Position numbers and translations under genes: made by a program
Part shown: positions 1 through 8,078 of the stretch, one piece after another
How the letters are laid out: every line of letters begins with the position of its first letter
How positions within the stretch are numbered: position 1 is the first letter of the stretch
From: CAZXCQ01 sp964639275
Lineage (GTDB): Bacteria; Desulfobacterota; DSM-4660; Desulfatiglandales; Desulfatiglandaceae
NCBI GenBank assembly: GCA_964639275.1
Contig: CAZXCQ010000013.1
Location: 1 to 39,246, forward strand
Direction: 5' to 3'
DNA: 39,246 nucleotides
The notes under the pieces: generated by a model
What the model saw: the letters and a program-made list of their open reading frames with translations, nothing else
Told to the model about the DNA's origin: nothing
Databases searched by the model: none

Positions 1-11
1 ATCTTGTCATT

Positions 12-51
12 TTCCCTAACCCTGAACGCTGAACCCGGAACCTGTGAACGC
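12..51. repeat. 40-bp heptad-patterned dispersed repeat, copy 1
   Basis: This segment is identical over 40 bp to 3655-3694. Inside it the pattern AAC-NNN-G recurs about four and a half times at near 7-nt spacing (one unit is 8 nt). It lies directly upstream of the PEP synthase start. Its second copy lies in the leader of the radical SAM gene. Function is unknown; it could be a neutral dispersed repeat or a leader element. Confidence 0.85.
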
Positions 52-88
52 ATACCTATTTTTTTACAGCAAAAAAAGGAAATGGCCG

Positions 89-2548
89 ATGGCAGGAAAA
101 AGTGATAGCAGGTTTATTCTATGGTTCAATGAGATTGGAATAGAAGACGTTCCCCTGGTGGGGGGAAAAAACGCCTCGCTGGGAGAGATGTATCAGAATC
201 TCGAGACCAAGGGGATCAAGATCCCCAACGGCTTTGCCATCACTGCTGAGGCCTATCGATATTTCCTGGACTATGCCGGGATCGGTAATGAAATCAAAGA
301 AATCCTGACAGGCCTCGACACCAATGATATGGATAATCTTATGGGGAAAGGTAGAAAGGTCCGCGAAGTCATCAAAGATGCGGGGTTTCCACCCGACCTC
401 ACCGAGGCCATCTGCAGGGCATACGATCAACTGGCCGCCGGGTTTGGTAAGCAGGGGCTTGACAATCTTGATGTGGCCATCCGGTCATCGGCCACCGCAG
501 AAGACCTGCCGGATGCCTCCTTTGCCGGCCAGCAAGACACCTTTTTGAACATCCAGGGGGAAAGGAGCGTCCTGGGCGCCTGCCACAGATGTTTTTCCAG
601 CCTCTTTACAAACCGCGCCATTTCCTATCGTCATGACAAGGGGTTTGGCCAGCTTGATGTGGCCCTCTCCATAGCGGTCCAGAAGATGGTCCGGAGTGAC
701 TACGCCTACTCCGGGGTCATCTTCTCCATTGACACCGAGACCGGCTTCAAGGATGCGATCTTTATTACCGCGGCTTACGGTCTGGGTGAAAATGTGGTTC
801 AGGGCGCAGTCAACCCGGACGAATACTATGTCTTTAAGCCGACCCTCAGGATGGGAAAAAGGGCGATCATCGGACGCAAGGTGGGGGACAGGGAAATAAA
901 GATGGTCTATTCGGTTGAAGACAATGCCACGGTAAAAAACGTGGCCACCACCCTGGAGGAAAGACATCGGTATGTCCTGGACGAGGACGAAATCCTCAAA
1001 CTGGCACAATGGTCCTGTATCATCGAAGATCACTACGGAAGGCCCATGGATATTGAATGGGCCAAGGACGGGGACGGTATTAACGCCGGGACGGGCGAGC
1101 TTTTTATTGTGCAGGCAAGACCCGAAACCATTCATTCCCAGAAAGACACCAGCACTTATGAGAACTACAAGGTTCTTGAAAAGGGAAGGCTTCTGACCAC
1201 CGGGACTGCAGTGGGAACAAAGGTCGGTCAGGGGCTGGCCAACGTCATCCTTTCGGCGCGTGACATCCAGAAATTCCAACCGGATCAGGTCCTGGTCACA
1301 AACATGACCGACCCCGACTGGGAACCGGTCATGAAGATCGCCTCGGCCATCGTGACCAATAAGGGCGGGCGGACCTGCCACGCGGCCATCGTGTCAAGAG
1401 AACTGGGAATCCCCTGTGTCATCGGGACCGGAAACGCCGATGAGACCATCAAGAGCGGTCAGGAGGTCACCGTGTCCTGCTGCGAGGGGGAGACAGGGTA
1501 TGTTTACGAGGGGCTCCTGGAGGTCAAGGTTGACCGGATCAACATCAAGGACATCCCAAAGACCCGGACCCGTATCATGATGAACGTGGGGATACCTGAA
1601 AAGGCCTTTGCCCAGGGCATGATTCCCAACGAGGGCGTTGGCCTGGCCCGGCAGGAATTTATCATCAATTCTCACATCGGCATACATCCCCTGGCATTGC
1701 TCGAATATAAAAAGCTCAAGGAGATGGCGAGTGAGGATCAAAGGATAGCGGGCGTTGTCTACAAGATTGAACACCTCACGGCTGTCTATCGTGACAAGCG
1801 ACAATTCTTTATTGACAGGCTTGCCGAAGGGGTGGGACGGATTGCTGCGGGGTTCTATCCCCATGACGTCATTGTCCGGCTCTCGGACTTCAAGACCAAT
1901 GAATATGAAAATCTCCTCGGCGGGTATCTCTATGAACCCACCGAGAATAACCCCATGATCGGCTGGAGGGGGGCCTCCCGCTATTATGACAGAAAGTTTA
2001 TGCCTGCCTTTGAGCTTGAGTGCATTGCCCTCATTAAGGTCCGTAACGATATGGGACTCACAAACGTCAAGGTGATGGTCCCTTTTTGCAGGACCCCTGA
2101 AGAGGGAAAAAGGGTGATCGAGCTTATGGCCAGGTTTGGTCTGGTTCAGGGAGAGGATGGGCTGGAGATCTATGTGATGTGCGAAATCCCGAGCAATGTC
2201 ATCTGCGCGGATCAGTTTGCAGAGATATTTGATGGTTTTTCCATCGGCTCCAATGACCTCACCCAACTCGCCCTGGGTCTTGATCGCGATTCGGCCCTGG
2301 TATCCCACATCTATGACGAGAGAAATGATGCGGTAAAGCGGTTGGTGGCCCAGGTTATTGAAGTGGCAAAGAAAAAGGGAAAAAAGATTGGGATCTGTGG
2401 CCAGGCCCCCAGCGATTTCCCGGACTTTGCCGAGTTCCTGGTGGAGTGTGGCATCGATTCGATAAGCCTGATTCCGGATACGGTTATCAAGACCCGGCTT
2501 GCCATTGCAGAGAAGGAAAAAGAGCTGGGTATTTTTGTGGAGAAATAG
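89..2548 (+). CDS. ppsA: Phosphoenolpyruvate synthase (pyruvate, water dikinase)
   Basis: Converts pyruvate, ATP and water to PEP, AMP and phosphate, a cytoplasmic gluconeogenic step. The 819-aa protein has the family's three parts in order: an N-terminal ATP-grasp nucleotide-binding domain with RSSATAEDLPDASFAGQQ, a central swivelling domain with the phosphorylatable His near residue 431 in GGRTCHAAIVSRELG, and a C-terminal TIM barrel with GSNDLTQLALGLDRD and the catalytic Cys near residue 770 in ICGQAPSD. Length is close to the E. coli enzyme (792 aa). I chose the ATG at 89 because AGGA at 77-80 is well spaced before it; an ATG at 44 would add 15 residues read from the repeat-side leader. 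The next gene starts 7 bp after the stop, so the two are probably co-transcribed. Specificity for pyruvate rather than another dikinase substrate is inferred from family resemblance. Confidence 0.93.
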   Translation: MAGKSDSRFILWFNEIGIEDVPLVGGKNASLGEMYQNLETKGIKIPNGFAITAEAYRYFLDYAGIGNEIKEILTGLDTNDMDNLMGKGRKVREVIKDAGFPPDLTEAICRAYDQLAAGFGKQGLDNLDVAIRSSATAEDLPDASFAGQQDTFLNIQGERSVLGACHRCFSSLFTNRAISYRHDKGFGQLDVALSIAVQKMVRSDYAYSGVIFSIDTETGFKDAIFITAAYGLGENVVQGAVNPDEYYVFKPTLRMGKRAIIGRKVGDREIKMVYSVEDNATVKNVATTLEERHRYVLDEDEILKLAQWSCIIEDHYGRPMDIEWAKDGDGINAGTGELFIVQARPETIHSQKDTSTYENYKVLEKGRLLTTGTAVGTKVGQGLANVILSARDIQKFQPDQVLVTNMTDPDWEPVMKIASAIVTNKGGRTCHAAIVSRELGIPCVIGTGNADETIKSGQEVTVSCCEGETGYVYEGLLEVKVDRINIKDIPKTRTRIMMNVGIPEKAFAQGMIPNEGVGLARQEFIINSHIGIHPLALLEYKKLKEMASEDQRIAGVVYKIEHLTAVYRDKRQFFIDRLAEGVGRIAAGFYPHDVIVRLSDFKTNEYENLLGGYLYEPTENNPMIGWRGASRYYDRKFMPAFELECIALIKVRNDMGLTNVKVMVPFCRTPEEGKRVIELMARFGLVQGEDGLEIYVMCEIPSNVICADQFAEIFDGFSIGSNDLTQLALGLDRDSALVSHIYDERNDAVKRLVAQVIEVAKKKGKKIGICGQAPSDFPDFAEFLVECGIDSISLIPDTVIKTRLAIAEKEKELGIFVEK

Positions 2549-2554
2549 GGGCAC

Positions 2555-3544
2555 ATGGATACAATAAGAATTCTGGGAACAGGCTCTTATGTTCCCCCAA
2601 AGATCCTGACAAATTTTGACCTACAGAAAATGGGGCTCGACACCACCGACGAATGGATTGTCCAGCGCACCGGGGTAAGCGAGAGAAGGGTCGCAGACCC
2701 TGATGTCAATACCTCAGACCTGGGTTATGAGGCATCAATAAAGGCCCTGAAGGTGGCCGGTTTGACAGCCAGGGACCTCGACCTCATCATGGTGGCGACC
2801 ATCACACCAGACACCTGCTGTCCTGCTGCTGCCAACTGGCTTCAGGCCAGATTGGATGCACCGCAGGCCGTGACCTTTGATGTTACTGCGGCCTGCTCGG
2901 GGTTTATCTTCGGGCTCAATGTGGCCGAGCAGTACCTAAAGACCGGGGCCTCGCGGTATGTCCTTGTCGTGGCATCCGAGGTCATGACCCGGACACTCGA
3001 TTGGACCGATCGCACCACCTGTATCCTTTGGGGCGATGGTGCAGGTGCGGCCATTTTGGCCATGGGCCAGGAAGGTCCAGAACTCCTCTCCACCCATCTC
3101 CACACCGATGGTGCCAGTGGTCAGGACCTCTTGTTGCCAGGGGGTGGATCCAGAACAACCCCCATCTCTCATGAAAGCGTGGACAAAGGACGTCACACCC
3201 TCAACCTGATCGAGGCCAATTCCAGCTTCAGGGTGGCTGTGAGGCATTTTATCGAGTCGATAAAGGAGGCGGCCCAATTCAACAACATTCCCGTAGAGGA
3301 TATCGACTGGTTTATTCCGCACCAGGCCAATCTCCGGATGTTCCAGTCCATGGCCAAGACCTTAAAGATCCCCATGAAGAAGTTCTATGTGACCCTCAAT
3401 AAGTACGGCAACATCTCTTCGGCCTCCTGTGCCATTGCCCTCGACGAGGCGGTCAGGGATGGGAGCATAAGGCAAAACGATCTGGTCTGTCTTCCGGTCT
3501 TTGGGGGTGGCCTTACCTGGGGGAGTGCCCTCATCAGGTGGTAG
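2555..3544 (+). CDS. fabH: 3-oxoacyl-ACP synthase III family protein (FabH-like)
   Basis: A 329-aa thiolase-fold condensing enzyme. The FabH triad is visible: Cys near residue 114 in TAACSGF, His near 256 in PHQAN, and Asn near 286 in GNISSASCAIAL. The C-terminal GGGLTWGSALIRW is also typical. FabH starts fatty-acid synthesis by condensing an acyl-CoA with malonyl-ACP. The gene follows ppsA by 7 bp and no other fatty-acid genes are nearby, so it could be the housekeeping enzyme or a paralogue serving a special lipid. Catalytic competence looks intact. The symbol reflects family resemblance, not proof of the housekeeping role. Confidence 0.88.
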   Translation: MDTIRILGTGSYVPPKILTNFDLQKMGLDTTDEWIVQRTGVSERRVADPDVNTSDLGYEASIKALKVAGLTARDLDLIMVATITPDTCCPAAANWLQARLDAPQAVTFDVTAACSGFIFGLNVAEQYLKTGASRYVLVVASEVMTRTLDWTDRTTCILWGDGAGAAILAMGQEGPELLSTHLHTDGASGQDLLLPGGGSRTTPISHESVDKGRHTLNLIEANSSFRVAVRHFIESIKEAAQFNNIPVEDIDWFIPHQANLRMFQSMAKTLKIPMKKFYVTLNKYGNISSASCAIALDEAVRDGSIRQNDLVCLPVFGGGLTWGSALIRW

Positions 3545-3579
3545 GCAGCAAAACCTGTCCCAAAAGAGACCCTCTCTCT

Positions 3580-3609
3580 TTGACAACCCTTTAAATCTGG
3601 TTGTATATT
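3580..3609 (+). promoter_or_regulatory. Putative sigma70 promoter for the radical SAM gene
   Basis: TTGACA at 3580-3585 and TATATT at 3604-3609 are separated by 18 bp. They lie after the fabH stop and about 130 bp ahead of the radical SAM start. The second 40-bp heptad repeat falls inside the predicted leader. No upstream activator site was recognised. Confidence 0.5.
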
Positions 3610-3654
3610 TTGTATCAATTTCATATGAGAAGCGCCAAGACCCGTCTGTCCCAA

Positions 3655-3694
3655 TTCCCTAACCCTGAACGCTGAACCCGGAACCTGTGAACGC
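3655..3694. repeat. 40-bp heptad-patterned dispersed repeat, copy 2
   Basis: Identical over 40 bp to 12-51, in the same orientation relative to the downstream gene. It lies between the predicted promoter at 3580-3609 and the TTG start at 3742, so it would be transcribed as part of the leader. Confidence 0.85.
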
Positions 3695-3741
3695 TTACCA
3701 AATATTATTGCCACAGTAACTCCGGCAGAGGGATTCGCAAT

Positions 3742-5427
3742 TTGAAGATACTACTGGTATATCCATATTGTCTTGAAAAAAGGCTCCACGAAGAAGATGT
3801 GAGCGTCCCCCCTATTGGTCTCTATTATGTCGGCGCCGTCCTGAGGGAAAATCACTACGACGCCGAGATATTAAACCTGCAGGATCTCCGCAAGGCACCC
3901 GAGAGGATCAAAGAGATCCTTTTGGAAAAGGCCCCCGATCTGATCGGGTTCTCTGTGCTTCATGCAAACCGGTGGGGTGCCATAGAGATTGCGCGAATGG
4001 CCAAACAGCTCAAACCCGGTGTCAAGATCGTATTCGGGGGAATTGGGGCCACCTTTCTGTGGAGGCACTTTCTGAACAACTTTAATGAGGTCGATTTTGT
4101 CGTCCTGGGTGAAGGGGAATACAGCTTCCTGGATCTCGTAAGATTGATCGAAAAAGAAGACTATGCGGGCATCGGGGGAATCAAGGGGATCGCCTTCAGA
4201 AGAGATGGCATTGCCTGCAAGACAGGTGATGCCAAAGCAATTCAAGACCTCGACAGCCTTCCGATACCTGCCAGATATTTTGCCTATCATCACCTCTCTG
4301 CATCCAGAGGATGTCCGGAGAACTGCACCTTTTGTGGTTCACCTCAATTCTGGGGACAAAGGGTCAGGTTTCACTCGCCAGGGTACTTTGTTGATCAGCT
4401 GGAACTCCTGTATAAAAAGGGGATCAACTTTTTTTACTTCTCAGATGACACCTTTACAATCAGAAAAGACAACGTGATCGAGATCTGCAGGCAAATTCTC
4501 GAAAGGGGGCTAAGAATCACCTGGGTGGCAATTTCCGGGGTCAATCATGTGGATAAAGAGAGCCTATGCTGGATGAGAAAGGCCGGGTGCATCCAGATCA
4601 GCTATGGCGTGGAGAGCGGTTCTGAGAGGATAAGAGATGTCCTGAACAAAAGGATCAAAACCGACCAGATCAGACGTGCCTTTGACCTCACCACAAGATA
4701 CGGCATCCTTGCCCGTGGCTATTTTATCTATGGTGCCCCCGGGGAGAGCTGGGACACCATTCAAGAGACCATCGATCTGATCAATGAGATCAAACCCCTT
4801 GGTGCCATCTTCTACATCCTGGATATATTTCCGGGGACAGAACTCTATTCCGATCTCAAGAGACGTTGTGGCGTCACAGATGACGCCTGGTTAAATAGAA
4901 TCGAAGACATCATGTATTTCGAAACTGACCCCAGCCTGTCCAGGGAAATGGTATTGGGTTTTGGCGAGAGGCTGAGGAATACGTACCACAAGAATCTCCC
5001 CGGGTTTGCGGATGCAATTGAACTGCTGGACAACAAGGAATTCCATGAAATGCACTCTGATTTCCTGTCAAGACTTGCCATGACCTTTAGTCATGGCGAC
5101 TATGCCGGGGTTGATGCCATTGAGGAAAATGAGAGGGTTGCTGAAAAACTATTCGAGAAATCACTGGGGTATTATCCAAATCATAGGGCCTATCTTGGGC
5201 TGGGAATAATCAAACAAAAAAACGGTTCCAACAAAGAATCCATCGAGATACTCTCTGAAGGTATAAAGAGATTCCCTGACAGCCGACCGCTCAATATCTC
5301 GTTGGGGATCAGTTATATGAATTTGGGCGACTTTGAGAGCGCCCTTTCCTGCTTTCTCAAGTTTAGGGGCTCAAAAGAGGCGGACCCATACATCGCAAGG
5401 TGCCGCAAGTGTATGGAAAGGCCATGA
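3742..5427 (+). CDS. B12-binding radical SAM protein with C-terminal TPR
   Basis: A 561-aa protein. The N-terminal ~150 residues look like a cobalamin-binding Rossmann domain (VPPIGLYYVGAVL near residue 24). The radical SAM cluster motif is CxxxCxxC with Cys191, Cys195 and Cys198 in RGCPENCTFCG. The last ~110 residues form one to two TPR-like repeats (NHRAYLGLGI, RPLNISLGISYMNLGDFESAL). This is the P-methylase/BchE/HpnR-like class, whose members methylate or rearrange unactivated carbons; the substrate here cannot be read. Start is TTG, preceded by GAGGG with about 9 bp spacing; no better start is seen. A dedicated promoter is predicted at 3580. A role in lipid or polysaccharide modification is only a guess from context. 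Confidence 0.85.
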   Translation: MKILLVYPYCLEKRLHEEDVSVPPIGLYYVGAVLRENHYDAEILNLQDLRKAPERIKEILLEKAPDLIGFSVLHANRWGAIEIARMAKQLKPGVKIVFGGIGATFLWRHFLNNFNEVDFVVLGEGEYSFLDLVRLIEKEDYAGIGGIKGIAFRRDGIACKTGDAKAIQDLDSLPIPARYFAYHHLSASRGCPENCTFCGSPQFWGQRVRFHSPGYFVDQLELLYKKGINFFYFSDDTFTIRKDNVIEICRQILERGLRITWVAISGVNHVDKESLCWMRKAGCIQISYGVESGSERIRDVLNKRIKTDQIRRAFDLTTRYGILARGYFIYGAPGESWDTIQETIDLINEIKPLGAIFYILDIFPGTELYSDLKRRCGVTDDAWLNRIEDIMYFETDPSLSREMVLGFGERLRNTYHKNLPGFADAIELLDNKEFHEMHSDFLSRLAMTFSHGDYAGVDAIEENERVAEKLFEKSLGYYPNHRAYLGLGIIKQKNGSNKESIEILSEGIKRFPDSRPLNISLGISYMNLGDFESALSCFLKFRGSKEADPYIARCRKCMERP

Positions 5428-5442
5428 AAGGGGGATACACGT

Positions 5443-5682
5443 ATGGTGGATACTCCGAAATCTCGCTATAAGAGGGACTATAGAAAGGTCACCATCAGGA
5501 CTACGGATGGAGCGACACTATCGGGGAAGGTGAATATCGGAATCAAAGACAGACTATCTGACCTGTTTACCAAGGGTGAAAGCCCCTTTGTGGTCCTGTC
5601 TGATGCGGGTTACAAGGACAGGAATGAGAGGGTATTTATAATTAACAAAAACAACATCGTGTGGGTCGAACCAGAGGATTAG
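5443..5682 (+). CDS. Small conserved hypothetical protein (79 aa)
   Basis: A 79-residue basic protein with predicted beta-strand-rich sequence: an N-terminal positively charged stretch (SRYKRDYRKVTIRT), a central region ending in SPFVVLSDAGYK and a C-terminal FIINKNNIVWVEPED. It has a good ribosome site (AGGGGG about 8 bp before the ATG) and starts 16 bp after the radical SAM stop, so it is probably co-transcribed with it. I do not recognise a characterised family. The TTDGATLSGKVNI pattern recalls small barrel proteins, but this is not firm. Confidence 0.7.
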   Translation: MVDTPKSRYKRDYRKVTIRTTDGATLSGKVNIGIKDRLSDLFTKGESPFVVLSDAGYKDRNERVFIINKNNIVWVEPED

Positions 5683-5710
5683 CAGACCCCTCTCCCTTTT
5701 TATATTATTG

Positions 5711-5738
5711 TTGACAATTAGATATATTTGTTTATAAT
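5711..5738 (+). promoter_or_regulatory. Near-consensus sigma70 promoter for the polysaccharide operon
   Basis: TTGACA at 5711-5716 and TATAAT at 5733-5738 are both perfect hexamers with a 16-bp spacer. The predicted start near 5745 gives a leader of about 140 nt before the HTH gene at 5884. Any reading frame starting at 5728 would overlap the -10 box, which is why I reject that start. This is the strongest promoter-like sequence I see in the window. Confidence 0.75.
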
Positions 5739-5883
5739 TAGCATCAAGTTAAAAACCTTTCTTGCCACCCTCGGCCCAACAATCTTTGCCCATGTGTTTA
5801 CGCCAACCGCCTTCAACGTAGACCGAGGCGATGGAGCAATGGAGGGGAAAGGTTTGTCACAACCCAAGTCGAGAGGAGGCCTC

Positions 5884-6072
5884 ATGGCAATTGATCTCAG
5901 AAAAATCGATCCCAATTTGAGCTATCCTTTACGCCAAGTCGCCGAATTTCTAAATGTCTCTTATGGAACGATGCTTAGGTTAAAAGACGATGCCAATTTT
6001 AGACCTATCAAGATCGGTAGGCGGTATTATATACAGGGTAGAGACATATTGGCGTATGTCCGGAGGGAGTAG
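5884..6072 (+). CDS. Small helix-turn-helix (excisionase/MerR-like) DNA-binding protein
   Basis: A 62-aa protein of the winged-helix excisionase type: YPLRQVAEFLNVSYGTMLRLKDDANFRPIKIGRRYYIQGRDILAYVRR. The order helix-turn-helix, then 'IKIGRRYYI' wing, then final helix is typical of this fold. The start at 5884 is set by a strong GAGAGGAGG at 5871-5879; an in-frame ATG at 5839 (77 aa) is a weaker alternative. It is the first gene after the strong promoter and precedes the export genes, so it is a plausible local regulator, possibly autoregulatory. No mobile-element integrase accompanies it, so an Xis role is unlikely. The target sites are not evident. Confidence 0.75.
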   Translation: MAIDLRKIDPNLSYPLRQVAEFLNVSYGTMLRLKDDANFRPIKIGRRYYIQGRDILAYVRRE

Positions 6073-6193
6073 ATCTTCCTTTTCCCGCCTTCGCGGGGCC
6101 TGTCCCCGGTCTGAACTGGGGCGGGCATCCAGAAGAAATGCTGCTGATCGGCGTGCCCGGACTGATTGAGAAGATGCAAGAAAAGGGTTCCAG

Positions 6194-6994
6194 ATGTATT
6201 TGGAATACTGGGGTTTTAAAAAATTCCCATTTGATAATGTTCCCGACCCGGATTTCTTCTATTTGTCCAAACCCCATGAAGAGGGTCTCACACGGCTTAT
6301 TTATGCGGTTGAGAGAAGAAAAGGATGCGCATTGCTGTCGGGAGATCCTGGTTCTGGCAAGACCATCCTGAGCAAGGTCTTTCTCCAGAGGATACCACAG
6401 CAACGGTTTGATATTGCTATGATTTCAAATCCGTGCCTGGACACGACGGAGTTTTTGCAGGATGTCTTGTACAAGCTTGACTTCAACGAGGTCCCAAATA
6501 CCAAGGTCCAGATCCTCCAGGTTTTAAACAGGAAGCTGACCGACAACATAAACAATGACAGGGAGACCCTCCTGGTAATTGATGAGGCCCAGTTACTGAC
6601 CGTGGACACGTTGGAAGAGATCAGGCTTCTTCTCAATTTTCAACTATCCAACCGCTTTCTGCTTACGATTTTTTTGATGGGTCAACCGGAGATACTGGAT
6701 CAAATCAAAAAGATCAAACAATTAGAGCAACGGATAGCCATCAAATACTTTTTGCGACCGTTTGACCTTGAAGAAACGGCCAAGTATATCCTTTTCAGGG
6801 AGAAGAAGGGGGGCGGTACCAAAAATGTCTTTACCCGGCAGGCCATCGATATGGTCTTCAAGCACACAAATGGTATCCCCAGGATGATCAATAACCTGTG
6901 TGATCTTGCCCTCCTGGTCGGTTCCGGTGAAAAAAAGGAGATGATCACCTCAGATTTGATAAAGGATCTTTTGGAAGATGGTGCGATTTTCTGA
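6194..6994 (+). CDS. ExeA/GspA-type AAA ATPase of exopolysaccharide loci
   Basis: A 266-aa AAA ATPase. Walker A is GDPGSGKT at about residues 50-57 and Walker B is LLVIDEAQ near 126-133. The opening MYLEYWGFKKFPFDNVPDPDFFY matches the start of the ExeA/GspA-like ATPases found in general secretion and in EPS/exosortase-associated clusters. No C-terminal peptidoglycan-binding domain or membrane segment is present, unlike longer ExeA proteins. It overlaps the next gene by 17 bp, indicating translational coupling. The role is probably energising or assembling the polysaccharide export machinery, inferred from context. No exosortase or PEP-CTERM protein is seen in the window. Confidence 0.85.
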   Translation: MYLEYWGFKKFPFDNVPDPDFFYLSKPHEEGLTRLIYAVERRKGCALLSGDPGSGKTILSKVFLQRIPQQRFDIAMISNPCLDTTEFLQDVLYKLDFNEVPNTKVQILQVLNRKLTDNINNDRETLLVIDEAQLLTVDTLEEIRLLLNFQLSNRFLLTIFLMGQPEILDQIKKIKQLEQRIAIKYFLRPFDLEETAKYILFREKKGGGTKNVFTRQAIDMVFKHTNGIPRMINNLCDLALLVGSGEKKEMITSDLIKDLLEDGAIF

Positions 6995-8027
6995 TATCCT
7001 TGGCAGGAAACAGCCAAAGAAAAAAGAGAGGCCTCCCACAAGAGAGGAGGCCCGGCCCGAAAAACTCAGATTGAGCGATCTGGAGATCCCGAAGACCGAC
7101 GAGGCGCAGCCGATTCCTCAAGCACCTTCAAAAGATCGGGATCCCGACAAGATAAAGCGGTCTTACGATCTGCTCCTTGAGAGGGCCATCGACATAAGGG
7201 ACAGGGTCAAAGAGGAGCAGGCAATAAACGCTTCGCCAGTGATTTCCCTATTCCATCAAATCATAAATGCCGATCTTATTGATGGGCTTTACGAATACGC
7301 CATCCCCCTTCCCCAAGATGAGGGCCTGCCGTCCCATAGCATCTCTGTCACCCTCGTCGCCTTGAAGGTGGCCAAGGGGTTGGGGTATGACGCCAAAAGG
7401 CTTTTGAAGTTGGGGCTCGTGGCCTTTCTTGAAAATGTGGGAATGTACAAGGTGCCCGAAGCCGTCTTGAACAAAACGGGAAAACTCAGTTCTGATGAAT
7501 TTGCACAGATCAGGAAGCACCCCGAAACCAGCGCTCAGATTATCGGCAAGATTGGAGGGGCATTTCAACCCCTTGCACAAATCGCCTTGCAGGTCCACGA
7601 AAGGTCGGATGGTTCTGGCTATCCCAATGGCCTGAAGGAGAAAGAGATCTCGGAGATGGCTTCAATCATCGGAGTCGTAGACACCTATATGGCCATGATC
7701 AAAAACAGGCCGCATCGCGACAAACATATGCAACCCGACGCCGTAAAGTCGATCCTGGCCCTGGGAAAAGGGAAATTTCCACCCAGGGTTGTGAAGGAAT
7801 TCCTAAACCAGGTCTCCCTTTTTCCTGTCAATACCTATGTAAAGCTAAATAACAAATCCATCGGCCGAGTCGCCTCTACCAACAAGACCCAGCCCCTAAG
7901 ACCGGTAATCGAGCTGGTATACGACGGGATCGGGAACAGATTGGCAAGTGGAAAGATAATCAGTCTATCCGAATCACCTCTTCTTCATATTGTTGACACG
8001 ATTGATGAAAAAGACCTCCCTGGATAA
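6978..8027 (+). CDS. Degenerate HD-GYP domain protein
   Basis: A 349-aa protein whose residues ~110-285 follow the HD-GYP pattern: an N-terminal His in SHSISVTLVALKVAKGLG, then VPEAVLNKTGKLSSDEFAQIRKHPETSAQII, then HERSDGSGYPNGL, and finally IIGVVDTYMAMIKNRPHR. Canonical HD-GYP enzymes hydrolyse cyclic di-GMP with metal ligands including the paired His-Asp. Here that pair is Glu152-Asn153 (FLENVGM where HDIGK is expected), and the first His of the HHE motif is Val206. The enzyme is therefore probably inactive or altered and may act as a sensor or scaffold. The first ~60 residues are charged and Pro-rich, with no membrane segment. It is translationally coupled to the ATPase gene. Confidence 0.82.
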   Translation: MVRFSDILGRKQPKKKERPPTREEARPEKLRLSDLEIPKTDEAQPIPQAPSKDRDPDKIKRSYDLLLERAIDIRDRVKEEQAINASPVISLFHQIINADLIDGLYEYAIPLPQDEGLPSHSISVTLVALKVAKGLGYDAKRLLKLGLVAFLENVGMYKVPEAVLNKTGKLSSDEFAQIRKHPETSAQIIGKIGGAFQPLAQIALQVHERSDGSGYPNGLKEKEISEMASIIGVVDTYMAMIKNRPHRDKHMQPDAVKSILALGKGKFPPRVVKEFLNQVSLFPVNTYVKLNNKSIGRVASTNKTQPLRPVIELVYDGIGNRLASGKIISLSESPLLHIVDTIDEKDLPG

Positions 8028-8078
8028 AACTCTATTAGGATTCAAACCTATTTCCCATTGAGATCGGAGGTAGGCACA

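Noticed and set aside
485..1381. 298-aa ORF on the - strand inside ppsA
   Set aside because: Antisense shadow of a conserved enzyme; no family resemblance.
1394..2554. 386-aa ORF on the - strand inside ppsA
   Set aside because: Antisense shadow; the + strand frame carries all PEP synthase motifs.
3555..3582. Terminator after fabH (AAGAGA/TCTCTT stem)
   Set aside because: Short six-base stem and no T-run; too weak to call.
5728..5883. Longer N-terminus for the HTH protein
   Set aside because: It would start inside the -10 box of the strong promoter and lacks a ribosome site.
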